A DNA stretch of 64,000 nucleotides from NCBI RefSeq assembly GCF_022347545.1, contig NZ_JAKREW010000004.1, forward strand, positions 1-64,000, written 5' to 3'. Both the position numbers and the translations under genes were made by a program. The stretch is from Terribium retamae (GTDB taxonomy: Bacteria > Pseudomonadota > Alphaproteobacteria > Rhizobiales > Rhizobiaceae). The notes beneath the pieces are model-generated. The model was not told where the DNA came from and searched no databases. It worked only from the letters and a program-made list of their open reading frames with translations. Positions 43,922 to 53,134 of this stretch are shown piece by piece. Each line of letters begins with the position of its first letter. The first letter of the stretch is position 1.

Positions 43922-45178
43922 ATGAGCCTTTATGGAATGATGCGGACCGGCGTTTCCGGCATGAACGCCCAAGCCAACCGCCTGTCCACCGTTGCCGACA
44001 ACATCGCCAATTCCGACACGACCGGTTACAAGCGCTCGTCGATCGAGTTCTCCAGCCTGGTGATGCCAACGACTGGCGGCGCCTACAACTCCGGCGGTGT
44101 CAACTCGACGATCCGCACCGCCATCACCGATCGCGGCGACCTCAAGGGCACGACATCGGTCTCCGACCTCGCCATCCGCGGCGACGGCTTCTTCGTGGTG
44201 CAGGATTCGTCCGGCACGCCTTACATGACCCGTGCCGGTTCTTTCGTACCTGACGCGCAGGGCCGCCTGGTCAATGCCGCCGGCTACCAGCTGATGGCCT
44301 ACAGCTACGAAAACGGCGTACCAGCAGCGACCGTCAACGGCTTCCAGGGTCTCGTGCCGGTCCAGATTTCCGACGGCAAGATGACGGCGGCGCCGTCGAC
44401 CTCAGGCACCTTCAGCGGCAACCTGCCCTCTGGCGCCAACGCCATCGTCGCACCGGCAACCGCGCCCTCCGGCAACGCAGCAACCGCTCAATACACCAAC
44501 AAGTCGTCGATGGTCGTCTACGACAATCTCGGCAACAAGGTGATGGTCGACATCTACTTCACCAAGACTGCCGCCGGCACTTGGGATGTGGCGGTCTTCG
44601 ATCAATCCAAGGCCGCAGCCGGCGGACCTTTCCCTTACGGAGCCGGCGGCCTGCTGGGCAATGTCACACTCAATTTCGACGGTACTGGCAAGCTGACCGG
44701 CGCGACCGACAGTGTCACCTTTACGGTCCCCGGCGGCGCACCCTTGAAACTGGACCTCAAGGGTCTGAGCCAGATCGGTACCGGCTACACCGCTACCGGC
44801 CAGGTCAACGGCAACGGACCGAGCAACATCGAGAAGGTAACCATCGGCAAGGACGGCACGATCTACGCCCAGTATCAGGACGGATCGACCAAGCCGCTCT
44901 ACAAGATCCCGCTGGCGGACGTGCCGAGCCCCGACCGGTTGATCCAGCAATCCGGCAACGTCTTTACCCAAAGCCCAGATTCGGGCGACGTGCAGATCGG
45001 GTTTGCCGGCGAAGGAAAGCGCGGCGAGATCATCTCCGGCGCTCTTGAAAACTCGAATGTCGATATCGCTGAAGAGCTCACCAACATGATCTCCTCGCAG
45101 CGCAGCTACACAGCCAATTCGAAGGTGTTCCAGACAGGCTCCGAACTGATGGACATCCTCGTCAACCTGAAGAGATGA
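43922..45178 (+). CDS. flgE: Flagellar hook protein FlgE
   Basis: A 418-residue hook subunit. The N-terminus is MRTGVSGMNAQANRLSTVADNIANSDTTG, and the C-terminus is GALENSNVDIAEELTNMISSQRSYTANSKVFQT. The variable surface domain spans about 130-330. A strong hairpin follows before flgK. Confidence 0.95.
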   Translation: MSLYGMMRTGVSGMNAQANRLSTVADNIANSDTTGYKRSSIEFSSLVMPTTGGAYNSGGVNSTIRTAITDRGDLKGTTSVSDLAIRGDGFFVVQDSSGTPYMTRAGSFVPDAQGRLVNAAGYQLMAYSYENGVPAATVNGFQGLVPVQISDGKMTAAPSTSGTFSGNLPSGANAIVAPATAPSGNAATAQYTNKSSMVVYDNLGNKVMVDIYFTKTAAGTWDVAVFDQSKAAAGGPFPYGAGGLLGNVTLNFDGTGKLTGATDSVTFTVPGGAPLKLDLKGLSQIGTGYTATGQVNGNGPSNIEKVTIGKDGTIYAQYQDGSTKPLYKIPLADVPSPDRLIQQSGNVFTQSPDSGDVQIGFAGEGKRGEIISGALENSNVDIAEELTNMISSQRSYTANSKVFQTGSELMDILVNLKR

Positions 45179-45190
45179 GGCGCGGCTGAG

Positions 45191-45217
45191 AGGCCCGGTC
45201 GATGGTCGACCGGGCCT
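45191..45217. terminator. Strong hairpin between flgE and flgK
   Basis: A perfect 12-bp stem, AGGCCCGGTCGA / TCGACCGGGCCT, with a 3-nt loop and no T run. It sits 13 bp after flgE and could lower downstream expression or stabilise flgE mRNA. Confidence 0.6.
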
Positions 45218-45245
45218 TGGCCGCATCACCGCCTGAAAGACCCGC

Positions 45246-46703
45246 ATGTCGTTGTCATCCGCACTCAGCATCGCCCAGTCATCGCTCAAGGCAACGTCGC
45301 GGCAGACAAGCATCGTCTCGCGCAACGTCGCGGATGCCTCCAATCCGGACTACTCGCGCCGCACCGCGGTGCTCTCCTACACAGATCCCGGCGTCAGTGC
45401 GGTCAAAATCCACCGCGCGGCCAACGACCTGCTGTTTCGGCAAAACCTGAGCGCCCTGTCCGCCTGGAGCGGACAGGCAACACTTGCCCAGGGCATGGAC
45501 CGGCTCGAGCTCCAAGTGAACGGCGTCGACAACGCCTCGTCGGTTTCAACCGCCATCGGCAGCCTCCAGAAGGCGCTCCAGCTCTATGCCACCACGCCGT
45601 CGAACCAGAACCTTGGCACCAGCCTGATCGAGTCGGCGCGCCAGGTGATCCGTTCCCTGAACGACGGCACCAAGGCCATCCAGGACTTCCGCACCAAGAC
45701 CGATGGCGAGATCACGACGGCCGTCAACGACATCAACGATCTCCTCAAACAGTTCGAGATCGCCAACCAGGCCGTCATCAATGGCACACGCTCCGGTGAG
45801 GACGTCTCCGATGCGCTTGACCACCGCGATGCAGTGCTGAAGCGGCTCTCGGAATTTGTTCCGATCTCCACCTACACCCGCGGCGACAATGACATGGTCA
45901 TCACCAGCGGTGATGGCACCACGCTGTTCGAGACCATTCCGCGGTCGGTGACGTTCACGCCTTCGTCTGGCTACACGCCGGGCGCGGTCGGTGGCCAGAT
46001 CTATATCGACAAAGTACCGATCAAGGTTTCAGGCTCGACTGAAGCGACCGGCATGCTGGCAGGTATGCTGCAGTTGCGCGACAATGTCACCGTCACCATG
46101 CAGCGACAGCTCGACGAGGTTGCGCGCGGCCTGATCACCGCCTTTGCCGAGACGGCACCCGGCCAACCCGACGCAGTCGGTCTCTTCACCTGGCCCGGCG
46201 CCCCGGGCATCCCTGCTGCCGGCACGCTGATCGACGGACTTGCCGGGACGATCAAGATCAACGCGGCGGTCGACCCGGCAGCCGGAGGCAACCCGGTGCT
46301 GCTGCGTGACGGCGGCATCAACGGCGCGGCCTACCGTACCAATCCCAATCCGGTCGGCAGCGGTGCTTCCTATGCCGACAGGCTGATCGCCTATGGCGAA
46401 AAACTCACCCAGCCCATGGCGTTCGACCCCGATGCCGGCATAACCGCAAATTCCAGTGTCGTCTCTTATGCAGCCAACTCCATCGGCTGGTTCGAAGGCG
46501 TTCGTCAGCAAGCCTCGAACCTCGCCGATACCAAGGAAGCTCTCGCTCAGCGTACCGGCGAAGCTCTCTCCAACGCCACCGGCGTCAATGTCGACAACGA
46601 GATGTCGCTGATGCTGGATCTCGAACACACCTACCAGGCGTCCGCCCGCATCTTGACCACCGTGAACCAGATGCTTGATGCCCTCCTCGCAGCGGTGAGA
46701 TAA
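45246..46703 (+). CDS. flgK: Hook-filament junction protein FlgK (HAP1)
   Basis: A 485-residue junction protein. The N-terminus SSLKATSRQTSIVSRNVADASNPDYSRR and C-terminal NATGVNVDNEMSLMLDLEHTYQASARILTTVNQMLDAL are diagnostic. It lies downstream of the flgE hairpin and 3 bp before flgL. Confidence 0.94.
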   Translation: MSLSSALSIAQSSLKATSRQTSIVSRNVADASNPDYSRRTAVLSYTDPGVSAVKIHRAANDLLFRQNLSALSAWSGQATLAQGMDRLELQVNGVDNASSVSTAIGSLQKALQLYATTPSNQNLGTSLIESARQVIRSLNDGTKAIQDFRTKTDGEITTAVNDINDLLKQFEIANQAVINGTRSGEDVSDALDHRDAVLKRLSEFVPISTYTRGDNDMVITSGDGTTLFETIPRSVTFTPSSGYTPGAVGGQIYIDKVPIKVSGSTEATGMLAGMLQLRDNVTVTMQRQLDEVARGLITAFAETAPGQPDAVGLFTWPGAPGIPAAGTLIDGLAGTIKINAAVDPAAGGNPVLLRDGGINGAAYRTNPNPVGSGASYADRLIAYGEKLTQPMAFDPDAGITANSSVVSYAANSIGWFEGVRQQASNLADTKEALAQRTGEALSNATGVNVDNEMSLMLDLEHTYQASARILTTVNQMLDALLAAVR

Positions 46704-46706
46704 GTC

Positions 46707-47756
46707 ATGAAGACCACCTCCGTTTCGTCCTCCGCCATGTCCAACGCGATGCGTTATTCGCAATCGCGCATGCAGGTCGAACTCGTGAAGCGCCAGAAGG
46801 AACTGGATACGCTGCGCGTGGCCGACCTTGGCCTGGCGCTCGGTGCCCGCACGTCGCAGTCGGTCACTTTCGCGCGCGACCTGGAGCGACTGAACACCAT
46901 TGTCGATTCCAACAAGCTGATCTCTTCGCGGCTCTCTACCACGCAGGATGCACTCAGCAAGCTCGGCGACGCCGCACAGAAACTCCTGACCGCCGTGACC
47001 GCCGCCGTCAGCACAGATCCCGGGTCCAACGTCACACGCGATGCCGGCCGCGCTGCTCTGCAGTCGATGACCTCGATCCTGAATTCCAGCATCAATGGCG
47101 AATATTTGTTTTCGGGCACCAACACGGATGTGAAGCCGATCAACGACTTCACCGCTGCAGGATCGCCGGCCAGCGCCGCCTTCGAGGCGGCCTTCGTGGC
47201 GCGCTTCGGCTTTGCCTCGACCGATCCCGCGGCCGCCGGCCTGACGGCGACCCAGATCGAGAATTTCATCAACACCGATGTGACGCCTCAGTTCTTCGGG
47301 CCAGGCTGGAAAGGCAACTGGTCGAACGCCACCGACCAGCAGATCGTCAGCCGGATTTCGCTCAACGAAACGACGGAGTCGTCTGTCAGCGCCAATACGG
47401 ATGGCGTCAAGAAGCTCGCCATGGCCGCAGCCGTCGTTACGGCGTTGTTCTCCGGCAATCTCAGCAACGACGCCAAGAAGGCGGTTGCGCAAAAGGCGTT
47501 GACGCTGACTGGCGAAGCGCTCGGCAGCATCGCGCAAACACAGTCGCAAGCTGGTATCATCGAGCAGCGGGTGAGCGATGCGAGCGACCGTATGAAGGCG
47601 CAGATCAACCTGTTCGAGAAGCATGTGATCGACTTGGAAGGCATCGACGAGTACGAGGCCGCCAACCGTGTCAACGATCTGATGTCGCACATCCAGACTT
47701 CGTTCGCTCTCACCGCCCGCATCCAGCAGCTCAGCCTGATCAACTTCCTGAAATAA
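46707..47756 (+). CDS. flgL: Hook-filament junction protein FlgL (HAP3)
   Basis: A 349-residue flagellin-like junction protein. It has a flagellin-type N-terminal coil (MRYSQSRMQVELVKRQKELDTLRVADLGLALG). A central NGEYLFSGTNTDVKPI block and a C-terminal coil ending in ARIQQLSLINFLK complete it. It lies directly after flgK. Confidence 0.92.
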   Translation: MKTTSVSSSAMSNAMRYSQSRMQVELVKRQKELDTLRVADLGLALGARTSQSVTFARDLERLNTIVDSNKLISSRLSTTQDALSKLGDAAQKLLTAVTAAVSTDPGSNVTRDAGRAALQSMTSILNSSINGEYLFSGTNTDVKPINDFTAAGSPASAAFEAAFVARFGFASTDPAAAGLTATQIENFINTDVTPQFFGPGWKGNWSNATDQQIVSRISLNETTESSVSANTDGVKKLAMAAAVVTALFSGNLSNDAKKAVAQKALTLTGEALGSIAQTQSQAGIIEQRVSDASDRMKAQINLFEKHVIDLEGIDEYEAANRVNDLMSHIQTSFALTARIQQLSLINFLK

Positions 47757-47772
47757 CGGCGATCGACACGCG

Positions 47773-48120
47773 ATGTATCAATTCTCCTACGCCGATATCC
47801 AGACGGACTCCGTGGCGGATGCCAGGGAACGCGAGCGGCACCTGCTGACGCGTTCGATCGATCTTTTGATCAATGCCGCCAATGCCGGCAGCGAGTCCAT
47901 GCAGGCGGTGGAAGCGCTGCACTTCACGAACCGCGTGTGGACGGCCCTGCTCGAGGACCTTTCCTCGAATGAAAACGCCCTGCCGAAGGAATTGCGAGCC
48001 AACCTGATCTCGATCGGCATGTGGCTGCTGCGTGAAACCGAAGAAATCCGTCAGGGCCGCTCGAACAATTTCGACGGGCTGATCGAAGTCTCGCAGATCA
48101 TACGGGACGGCATCCAATGA
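47773..48120 (+). CDS. flaF: Flagellin synthesis regulator FlaF
   Basis: A 115-residue all-helical cytoplasmic protein matching FlaF ([13 protein letters not shown], then [38 protein letters not shown]). In Caulobacter and Brucella, FlaF promotes flagellin synthesis and secretion and opposes FlbT. It overlaps flbT by 4 bp. Confidence 0.92.
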   Translation: MYQFSYADIQTDSVADARERERHLLTRSIDLLINAANAGSESMQAVEALHFTNRVWTALLEDLSSNENALPKELRANLISIGMWLLRETEEIRQGRSNNFDGLIEVSQIIRDGIQ

Positions 48121-48569
48121 CATCGGCCAAGAGTACCTTGAAGCTCTCGCTGAAACCCGGCGAGCGCATCTATCTGAACGGAGCCGTCATCCGCGTCGAC
48201 CGCAAGGTCACGCTGGAATTGTTGAACGACGTGCAGTTCCTGTTAGAGGGCCACGTCTTGCAGGCCGAGGATGCCTCGACGCCACTTCGGCAGCTCTATT
48301 TCGTGGCGCAGATCATGCTGATCAATCCGCAGGGTGCCGAAGAGGCGCGCGAGATGTTCCGCCATTCGCTGCCGCTCCTGCTTGCCTCCTTCCAGAACGA
48401 GCGCATTCGCTCGACACTGAAGGAAGTCGACCGCATGGTCTCGGAAGGCCATGTCTATGAAGCACTGAAGGCGATCCGCTCGCTTTATCCATTGGAGAAG
48501 CGGGCATTCGAAACTGACGAGAGTGAACACCGGGACGCTCAGCGTCCAATGGCAGTGGGAGCACACTGA
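48117..48569 (+). CDS. flbT: Flagellin mRNA regulator FlbT
   Basis: A 150-residue protein matching FlbT ([40 protein letters not shown]). FlbT controls flagellin mRNA translation and stability, acting on the flagellin 5' leader in Caulobacter. The two flagellin genes here have leaders where such control could act, though no site was identified. Confidence 0.93.
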   Translation: MTSAKSTLKLSLKPGERIYLNGAVIRVDRKVTLELLNDVQFLLEGHVLQAEDASTPLRQLYFVAQIMLINPQGAEEAREMFRHSLPLLLASFQNERIRSTLKEVDRMVSEGHVYEALKAIRSLYPLEKRAFETDESEHRDAQRPMAVGAH

Positions 48570-48571
48570 TC

Positions 48572-48988
48572 ATGGCCGTCGATATGAACGTCAACAACAA
48601 TGTCGGCAACACGCCGCAGACGCAGCAGAAATCCAAGACATCCGTCGACTACCAGTCCTTCCTGAAGCTTCTGATGGCCCAGATGAAGAACCAGGATCCG
48701 ACCAAGCCGATGGACTCCACCGAGTACGTGGCGCAGCTTGCCCAGTTCTCGCAAGTCGAACAGTCGGTGCAGATGAACACCAAGCTGGAATACATCCTGC
48801 AGTCTTCGGCACTGTCCCAGGCGGACTCCCTCATTGGACGTCAACTGACGTCCGCGGACGGCAGCATCACGGGTGTGGTCAAGGAAGTGCGGCTGGCCAG
48901 CGACGGTCTGATCGCAGTGCTGAACGACGGCAAGGAAGTGCCGGTGTTGCCGGGCGTCGTCGTCAAGCAGGCTCCGGCAGCCGCCTGA
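48572..48988 (+). CDS. flgD: Flagellar hook capping protein FlgD
   Basis: A 138-residue short FlgD with the conserved hook-cap N-terminal domain (VDYQSFLKLLMAQMKNQDPTKPMDSTEYVAQLAQFSQVEQ). It lacks the large C-terminal Tudor/FnIII part of enteric FlgD. Short forms are usual in rhizobia. It lies 2 bp after flbT. Confidence 0.92.
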   Translation: MAVDMNVNNNVGNTPQTQQKSKTSVDYQSFLKLLMAQMKNQDPTKPMDSTEYVAQLAQFSQVEQSVQMNTKLEYILQSSALSQADSLIGRQLTSADGSITGVVKEVRLASDGLIAVLNDGKEVPVLPGVVVKQAPAAA

Positions 48989-48998
48989 GGCCCGAACG

Positions 48999-49265
48999 AT
49001 GAATGAAGCGGATGCGCTCGATATTGTCCAGTTCGCCGTCTGGACGGTGCTGACGGCATCGGCTCCGGTGGTTTTGGTCGCCATGGTGGTGGGCATTGGC
49101 ATCGCCCTTGTCCAGGCGCTTACCCAGATCCAGGAAATCACGCTGACCTTCGTACCGAAGATCGTCGCCATCATGCTCGTGGTGGCATTGACGGGACCTT
49201 TCGTCGGCGGTCAGATCTCAGCCTTCACCAACGTCGTCTTCGAGCGCATACAGAACGGATTCTGA
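48999..49265 (+). CDS. fliQ: Flagellar export gate protein FliQ
   Basis: An 88-residue membrane protein with two spans (VQFAVWTVLTASAPVVLVAMVVGIG and FVPKIVAIMLVVALTGPFVGG). The motif ALTQIQEITLTFVPKI is diagnostic. It is part of the FliPQR gate and ends the flgE operon. In related genomes flhA follows directly, as I recall; here two unrelated genes intervene. Confidence 0.94.
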   Translation: MNEADALDIVQFAVWTVLTASAPVVLVAMVVGIGIALVQALTQIQEITLTFVPKIVAIMLVVALTGPFVGGQISAFTNVVFERIQNGF

Positions 49266-49308
49266 TACCGTCGACCTTGGTCCACGAATTCAACCGGTAG
49301 CGGAGTCT

Positions 49309-49355
49309 GGATCGTTTCCGGTTCTTCCCGGAGTTGCACGCTTTTCCTGGAATTG
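49309..49355. repeat. Decayed palindromic repeat (copy D)
   Basis: In reverse orientation it reads CAATTCCAGGAAAAGCGTG, then ACTCCGGG, then ACCGGAAACGATCC, recalling copy A's two hairpins. It lies at the junction between fliQ and the MFS gene. No gene or clear promoter is seen in the rest of 49266-49469. Confidence 0.5.
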
Positions 49356-49469
49356 TCCTATCTCGACACTGGACCAGTCGGATCAGGAAAACTCGTTCGC
49401 CTTTTTCGCAGTCTCGTCTAGTTTTGTCGGCAAACGCCGCCGAGAGAGCAGCGATTCACGAGACGAGAC

Positions 49470-51134
49470 ATGCCCCAAGACAGCGGTCCGGCTATCGAGG
49501 ACGAGCCGAACAGCCAACGTGTTTCTGCGTTGGCGCCTTTCCAGCACGGTATCTTCCGCGCGGTGTGGAGTGCCAGCCTGGTCTCCAACCTGGGTGGCCT
49601 CATCCAGGGCGTCGGCGCCGCCTGGATGATGACGCAGATCGCCACCTCTCCCTACCAGGTGGCACTGGTGCAGGCATCCACCACCTTACCGATCATGCTG
49701 TTCGCGCTCGTCGCCGGCGCCATCGCCGACAGCTACAATCGGCGCAAGGTGATGCTGATCGCGCAATGCTTCATGCTTGTCGTGTCACTGCTCCTGATGG
49801 TTTTCACGCAACTCGACCTTCTGACGCCGTGGCTGCTGCTGGCCTTCACCTTCCTGATCGACTGCGGCACCGCACTGAACAGCCCGTCCTGGCAGGCATC
49901 CGTCGGCGACATGGTTCCGCGCAACAAGGTGCCGGCAGCCGTGGCGTTGAATTCGATGGGCTTCAACCTGACCCGCAGCGTGGGGCCAGCGCTGGGCGGC
50001 ATCATCGTGGCGACGCTGGGGGCCGCCGCGGCCTTCGCCGCCAACGCTTTCAGCTACGTCGGCCTGATCATCGTCATGGCACGATGGAAGCCGGATCTGC
50101 CGATCTCCAACCTGCCGCGCGAGTCGCTGGGGGCAGCGATGGGCGCGGGCCTGCGCTATGTCGCGATGTCGCCGAATATCGGCAAGGTTCTGGTGCGTGG
50201 CTTCACCTTCGGTTTCAGCGCGGGCGCCGTGCTCGCCCTGTTGCCATTGGTGACGCGCGACCTCGTCAAGGGTGGCGCCCTCACCTACGGTGTCATGTTG
50301 GGTGCCTTCGGCATCGGTGCCGTCATCGGCGCACTGACCAGCGCGAGATTGAGACAAGTTCTCCCCAGTGAGACCATGGTGCGCTCGGCGTTCCTGGGCT
50401 TTGCGCTCTGCGCAACCGTTGCGGCCCTCAGCCCCGAAGCCTGGCAGGTGGCGCTCGGCCTGCTGGTCGGCGGCGCCTGCTGGGTCACAGCGCTTTCACA
50501 CTTCAACATCACCGTGCAGATGTCGACGCCGCGCTGGGTCGTAGGACGCGTGCTTTCCATCTACCAGATGGCTACCTTCGGCGGCATCGCCCTGGGCAGC
50601 TGGATCTGGGGCGTGACCGCCGACAATCACGGCGCCAGCTTTGCCCTCCTGGCCGCCGCGGTTACGATGCTAGCCGGTGCCGCCATCGGTTTTCTCCTGC
50701 CGTTGCCGCAGCACATTGCCCCCAATCTCGATCCGCTCGACCGCTGGCGGGAGCCCATGCTGGCGCTCGACCTGAAGCCGCGGTCGGGACCGATCGAGAT
50801 CACGATCGAATACGTCATCAAGGAAGAGGACGTGCCGGAGTTCCTGAAAGTGATGACCGAGCGCGCGCGCATCCGCCGCCGTGACGGCGCACGCAATTGG
50901 GTTCTGGCACGAGACCTCGAACATCCCGAAATCTGGATGGAGAGCTACCACACGCCGACATGGCTGGATTACATCCGCCACAACAAGCGGGCCACCCATG
51001 CCGACGCCGAAATCACCGAACGCATCCGTGCGCTGCATTCCGGCATCGAACGGCCGAGGGTGAGGCGCATGATCGAGCGTCCGACCAATCCGATCGGGTA
51101 CTACGGCACGCCGAAGCCGCACGAGGAGCACTGA
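49470..51134 (+). CDS. MFS exporter with C-terminal cytoplasmic domain (MFS_3 type)
   Basis: A 554-residue transporter. About 12 membrane spans occupy residues 35-415, and segments such as ADSYNRRKVMLIAQCFML and LNSPSWQASVGDMVPRNKVPAAVALNSMGFN match the MFS_3 (transmembrane secretion effector / EntS-like) group. A C-terminal ~130-residue soluble extension (EITIEYVIKEEDVPEFLKVMTERARIRRRDGARNW) looks like an antibiotic-biosynthesis-monooxygenase-type fold, typical of this group. Substrate is unknown. It has no evident flagellar role and, with the ClC gene, interrupts fliQ-flhA. Confidence 0.85.
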   Translation: MPQDSGPAIEDEPNSQRVSALAPFQHGIFRAVWSASLVSNLGGLIQGVGAAWMMTQIATSPYQVALVQASTTLPIMLFALVAGAIADSYNRRKVMLIAQCFMLVVSLLLMVFTQLDLLTPWLLLAFTFLIDCGTALNSPSWQASVGDMVPRNKVPAAVALNSMGFNLTRSVGPALGGIIVATLGAAAAFAANAFSYVGLIIVMARWKPDLPISNLPRESLGAAMGAGLRYVAMSPNIGKVLVRGFTFGFSAGAVLALLPLVTRDLVKGGALTYGVMLGAFGIGAVIGALTSARLRQVLPSETMVRSAFLGFALCATVAALSPEAWQVALGLLVGGACWVTALSHFNITVQMSTPRWVVGRVLSIYQMATFGGIALGSWIWGVTADNHGASFALLAAAVTMLAGAAIGFLLPLPQHIAPNLDPLDRWREPMLALDLKPRSGPIEITIEYVIKEEDVPEFLKVMTERARIRRRDGARNWVLARDLEHPEIWMESYHTPTWLDYIRHNKRATHADAEITERIRALHSGIERPRVRRMIERPTNPIGYYGTPKPHEEH

Positions 51135-51147
51135 TCGGATCCGGAGA

Positions 51148-52929
51148 TCACCCTTCGCCGGAAAGATCGCGCCGCGCCTTGTCCAATTCCTCGGCATAGC
51201 GGCGCAACAGATGTCCCTCGGTAAGCAGGCCGACGACCTTGCGGTTCTCGAAGTCATCGACGACCGCCAGTTCCTCCGCACCGGCACGATGGAACGTTTC
51301 GGCCGCCGACTGAACATTCATCGACGGCACCAGAACGGAATCGCCGAAGCGTGCGAGGGTCAAAACGGTGCTGGCGGAATCGGGCTGGTCGCCATAGGCA
51401 TCGGAAACGATGATCATGCCGATATAACGCCCCTCGCCATCCACGGCGATAACGCGCTGCGACGAACCGAGCGGCACCTGCTGGCGGAACTCTGCGACGG
51501 TTGTCGTGGCCGTGATGGTGCGGACATCCTTGCGCATCATCAGGCCGACGGTCAGGCTGCGCATCCAGCCGACGTCCTGCGCCGAGCGGATGGTTTCGCC
51601 CCGCAGATGGAAGCGCCAAGTCGAGAAGGAATAACCGAAGGTCTCGCGCACCAGGATCGAGGTCATGATCGCGGCAGCGAGAACCACTCCCGTCAGCGTC
51701 AGGTCACCCGTCGATTCCAGCGCCAGAAAAGCCATGGTCAGCGGCCCGCCGATGATGCCGACCGCCATCGAACTCATGCCGACCACGGCCGCTACTGCAG
51801 GATCGATGCCGGAACCTGGCGCGATGGCCAATATGACTGCCGCGAAGATCTTGCCCAGCAACGCGCCGAGCAGCAGAGAGGCGAAGAACAGGCCGCCGCG
51901 GAACCCGGAACCGAGCGAGATGACCGATGCCGCGATCTTGAGCAGGAACACCGAGGCGATCACCGTAAGGCCATAGTTCATCGCAAATTCACGATGCAGC
52001 GCGCCATGCCCGCTGGACAGAACCTGCGGCGTGACGAGCCCGAGCAGGCCGACGGCGCAGCCGCCCAGGAATGGCCTGAGCGAGGAGTCGATCGACAGTC
52101 TGGTCAGGCCGCGTTCGACGGCGGCGACCAGGTACATGATGGCAATGGAGATGCCGCCTGCGATCAAACCGAGTGCAAGGAACGGCAGGTACTGGCTGGC
52201 TGTCAGTTCCGGTACAGCGCCGAGCTCCAGCGGAAACGGCGCGCCGCCCAACCATCCGGTCACCAATGTCGCGCAGATCGCCGCCGTCATCACCGGCGCG
52301 ACATTGGCAATGGAGTAGATGCCAATGATCAATTCGAAGCCATAGAAGGCTCCTGTCAAAGGCGCATCGAAGGCGGCGGCGATGGCGCCTGCCGCCCCCG
52401 CCCCGACAAGGATGCGCACATCATTGCGTTTCATGCGGAAGAAACGCGCCAGGCGCGAACCGAAGCCGCCACCGACCTGGGTATAGCCTGCTTCAAGCCC
52501 GACCGATGCGCCGAAGCCCGAGGACAGCATCGTCTGCCCGGCAATGATGAACGTGTCGGTCAAGGACATCCGACCGCCATAGAGCGCGTTCGCTTCGATC
52601 GGGTCGATCGGCGTGCGGAACTTGCGTTTGCGCAACCAGATGATGGAGAGCCCGAGCAGCAAACCGCCGACTGCCGGCATCGCCGCCTGCAAAGGGTGGC
52701 TGAGCGAGAACATCGACGACAACCGTCCGCCCGTCGGCACGTCGAACAACAGCCAGTGCATGCCCTGGACGAAAGCGCTCATCGCGGTCACCGCGGCACC
52801 CGAAAACGCTCCCACCACGGCCGCAAGCAGGACGATGATGATGCCACGTGCTTCGAGCATGGGTACGGAGCGGACCAGCAAGGCACGCAGACGACGGGCG
52901 TGGACAGGCAGGGAATGGCTCGAAGACAA
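51148..52929 (-). CDS. ClC-family chloride channel/antiporter with CBS pair
   Basis: A 593-residue membrane protein. The ClC core (about residues 20-440) shows SSGFGASVGLEAGYTQVGGGFGSRLARFF and LGSGFRGGLFFASLLLGALLG, the selectivity-loop regions. The C-terminal part has two CBS domains (VGLMMRKDVRTITATTTVAEF and FHRAGAEELAVVDDFENRKVVGLL). It may exchange chloride for protons, or another anion. It converges with the MFS gene, 13 bp apart. The N-terminal start may be the ATG 24 codons in. Confidence 0.87.
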   Translation of the reverse strand: MSSSHSLPVHARRLRALLVRSVPMLEARGIIIVLLAAVVGAFSGAAVTAMSAFVQGMHWLLFDVPTGGRLSSMFSLSHPLQAAMPAVGGLLLGLSIIWLRKRKFRTPIDPIEANALYGGRMSLTDTFIIAGQTMLSSGFGASVGLEAGYTQVGGGFGSRLARFFRMKRNDVRILVGAGAAGAIAAAFDAPLTGAFYGFELIIGIYSIANVAPVMTAAICATLVTGWLGGAPFPLELGAVPELTASQYLPFLALGLIAGGISIAIMYLVAAVERGLTRLSIDSSLRPFLGGCAVGLLGLVTPQVLSSGHGALHREFAMNYGLTVIASVFLLKIAASVISLGSGFRGGLFFASLLLGALLGKIFAAVILAIAPGSGIDPAVAAVVGMSSMAVGIIGGPLTMAFLALESTGDLTLTGVVLAAAIMTSILVRETFGYSFSTWRFHLRGETIRSAQDVGWMRSLTVGLMMRKDVRTITATTTVAEFRQQVPLGSSQRVIAVDGEGRYIGMIIVSDAYGDQPDSASTVLTLARFGDSVLVPSMNVQSAAETFHRAGAEELAVVDDFENRKVVGLLTEGHLLRRYAEELDKARRDLSGEG

Positions 52930-53058
52930 CGGTAAGCTCGCGGATGTCTGAGTAGGGCAACGCCCCTTTGCCTGATACGCTCGACATTATGGCATGGCAA
53001 CCGCGGTGCGCTTGCCCCGTGCCGTTGCCTGGAACACAGTTCCAGTCGCGATGTCTCC

Positions 53059-53088
53059 CACCCTCGCGCAAGCTTGACCGACTAGGGT
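53059..53088 (+). promoter_or_regulatory. Candidate Rem-type promoter for flhA operon
   Basis: CCAC at 53059, CCTCGCGCAAG with CAAG at 53070 (11 bp on), N9, then CTAGGG at 53083, 47 bp before flhA. Presence of its own promoter explains how flhA-fliR stays in the regulon although separated from fliQ. Confidence 0.55.
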
Positions 53089-53134
53089 GCACTGCCCGGA
53101 CCGCCGTCCGGCTGTCAGTGCATGCGAGGTAGAC

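Noticed and set aside
51211..52935. Plus-strand frame of 574 codons opposite the ClC gene
   Set aside because: Very polar, Arg/Gln/Asp/His-rich sequence typical of antisense to a membrane protein.
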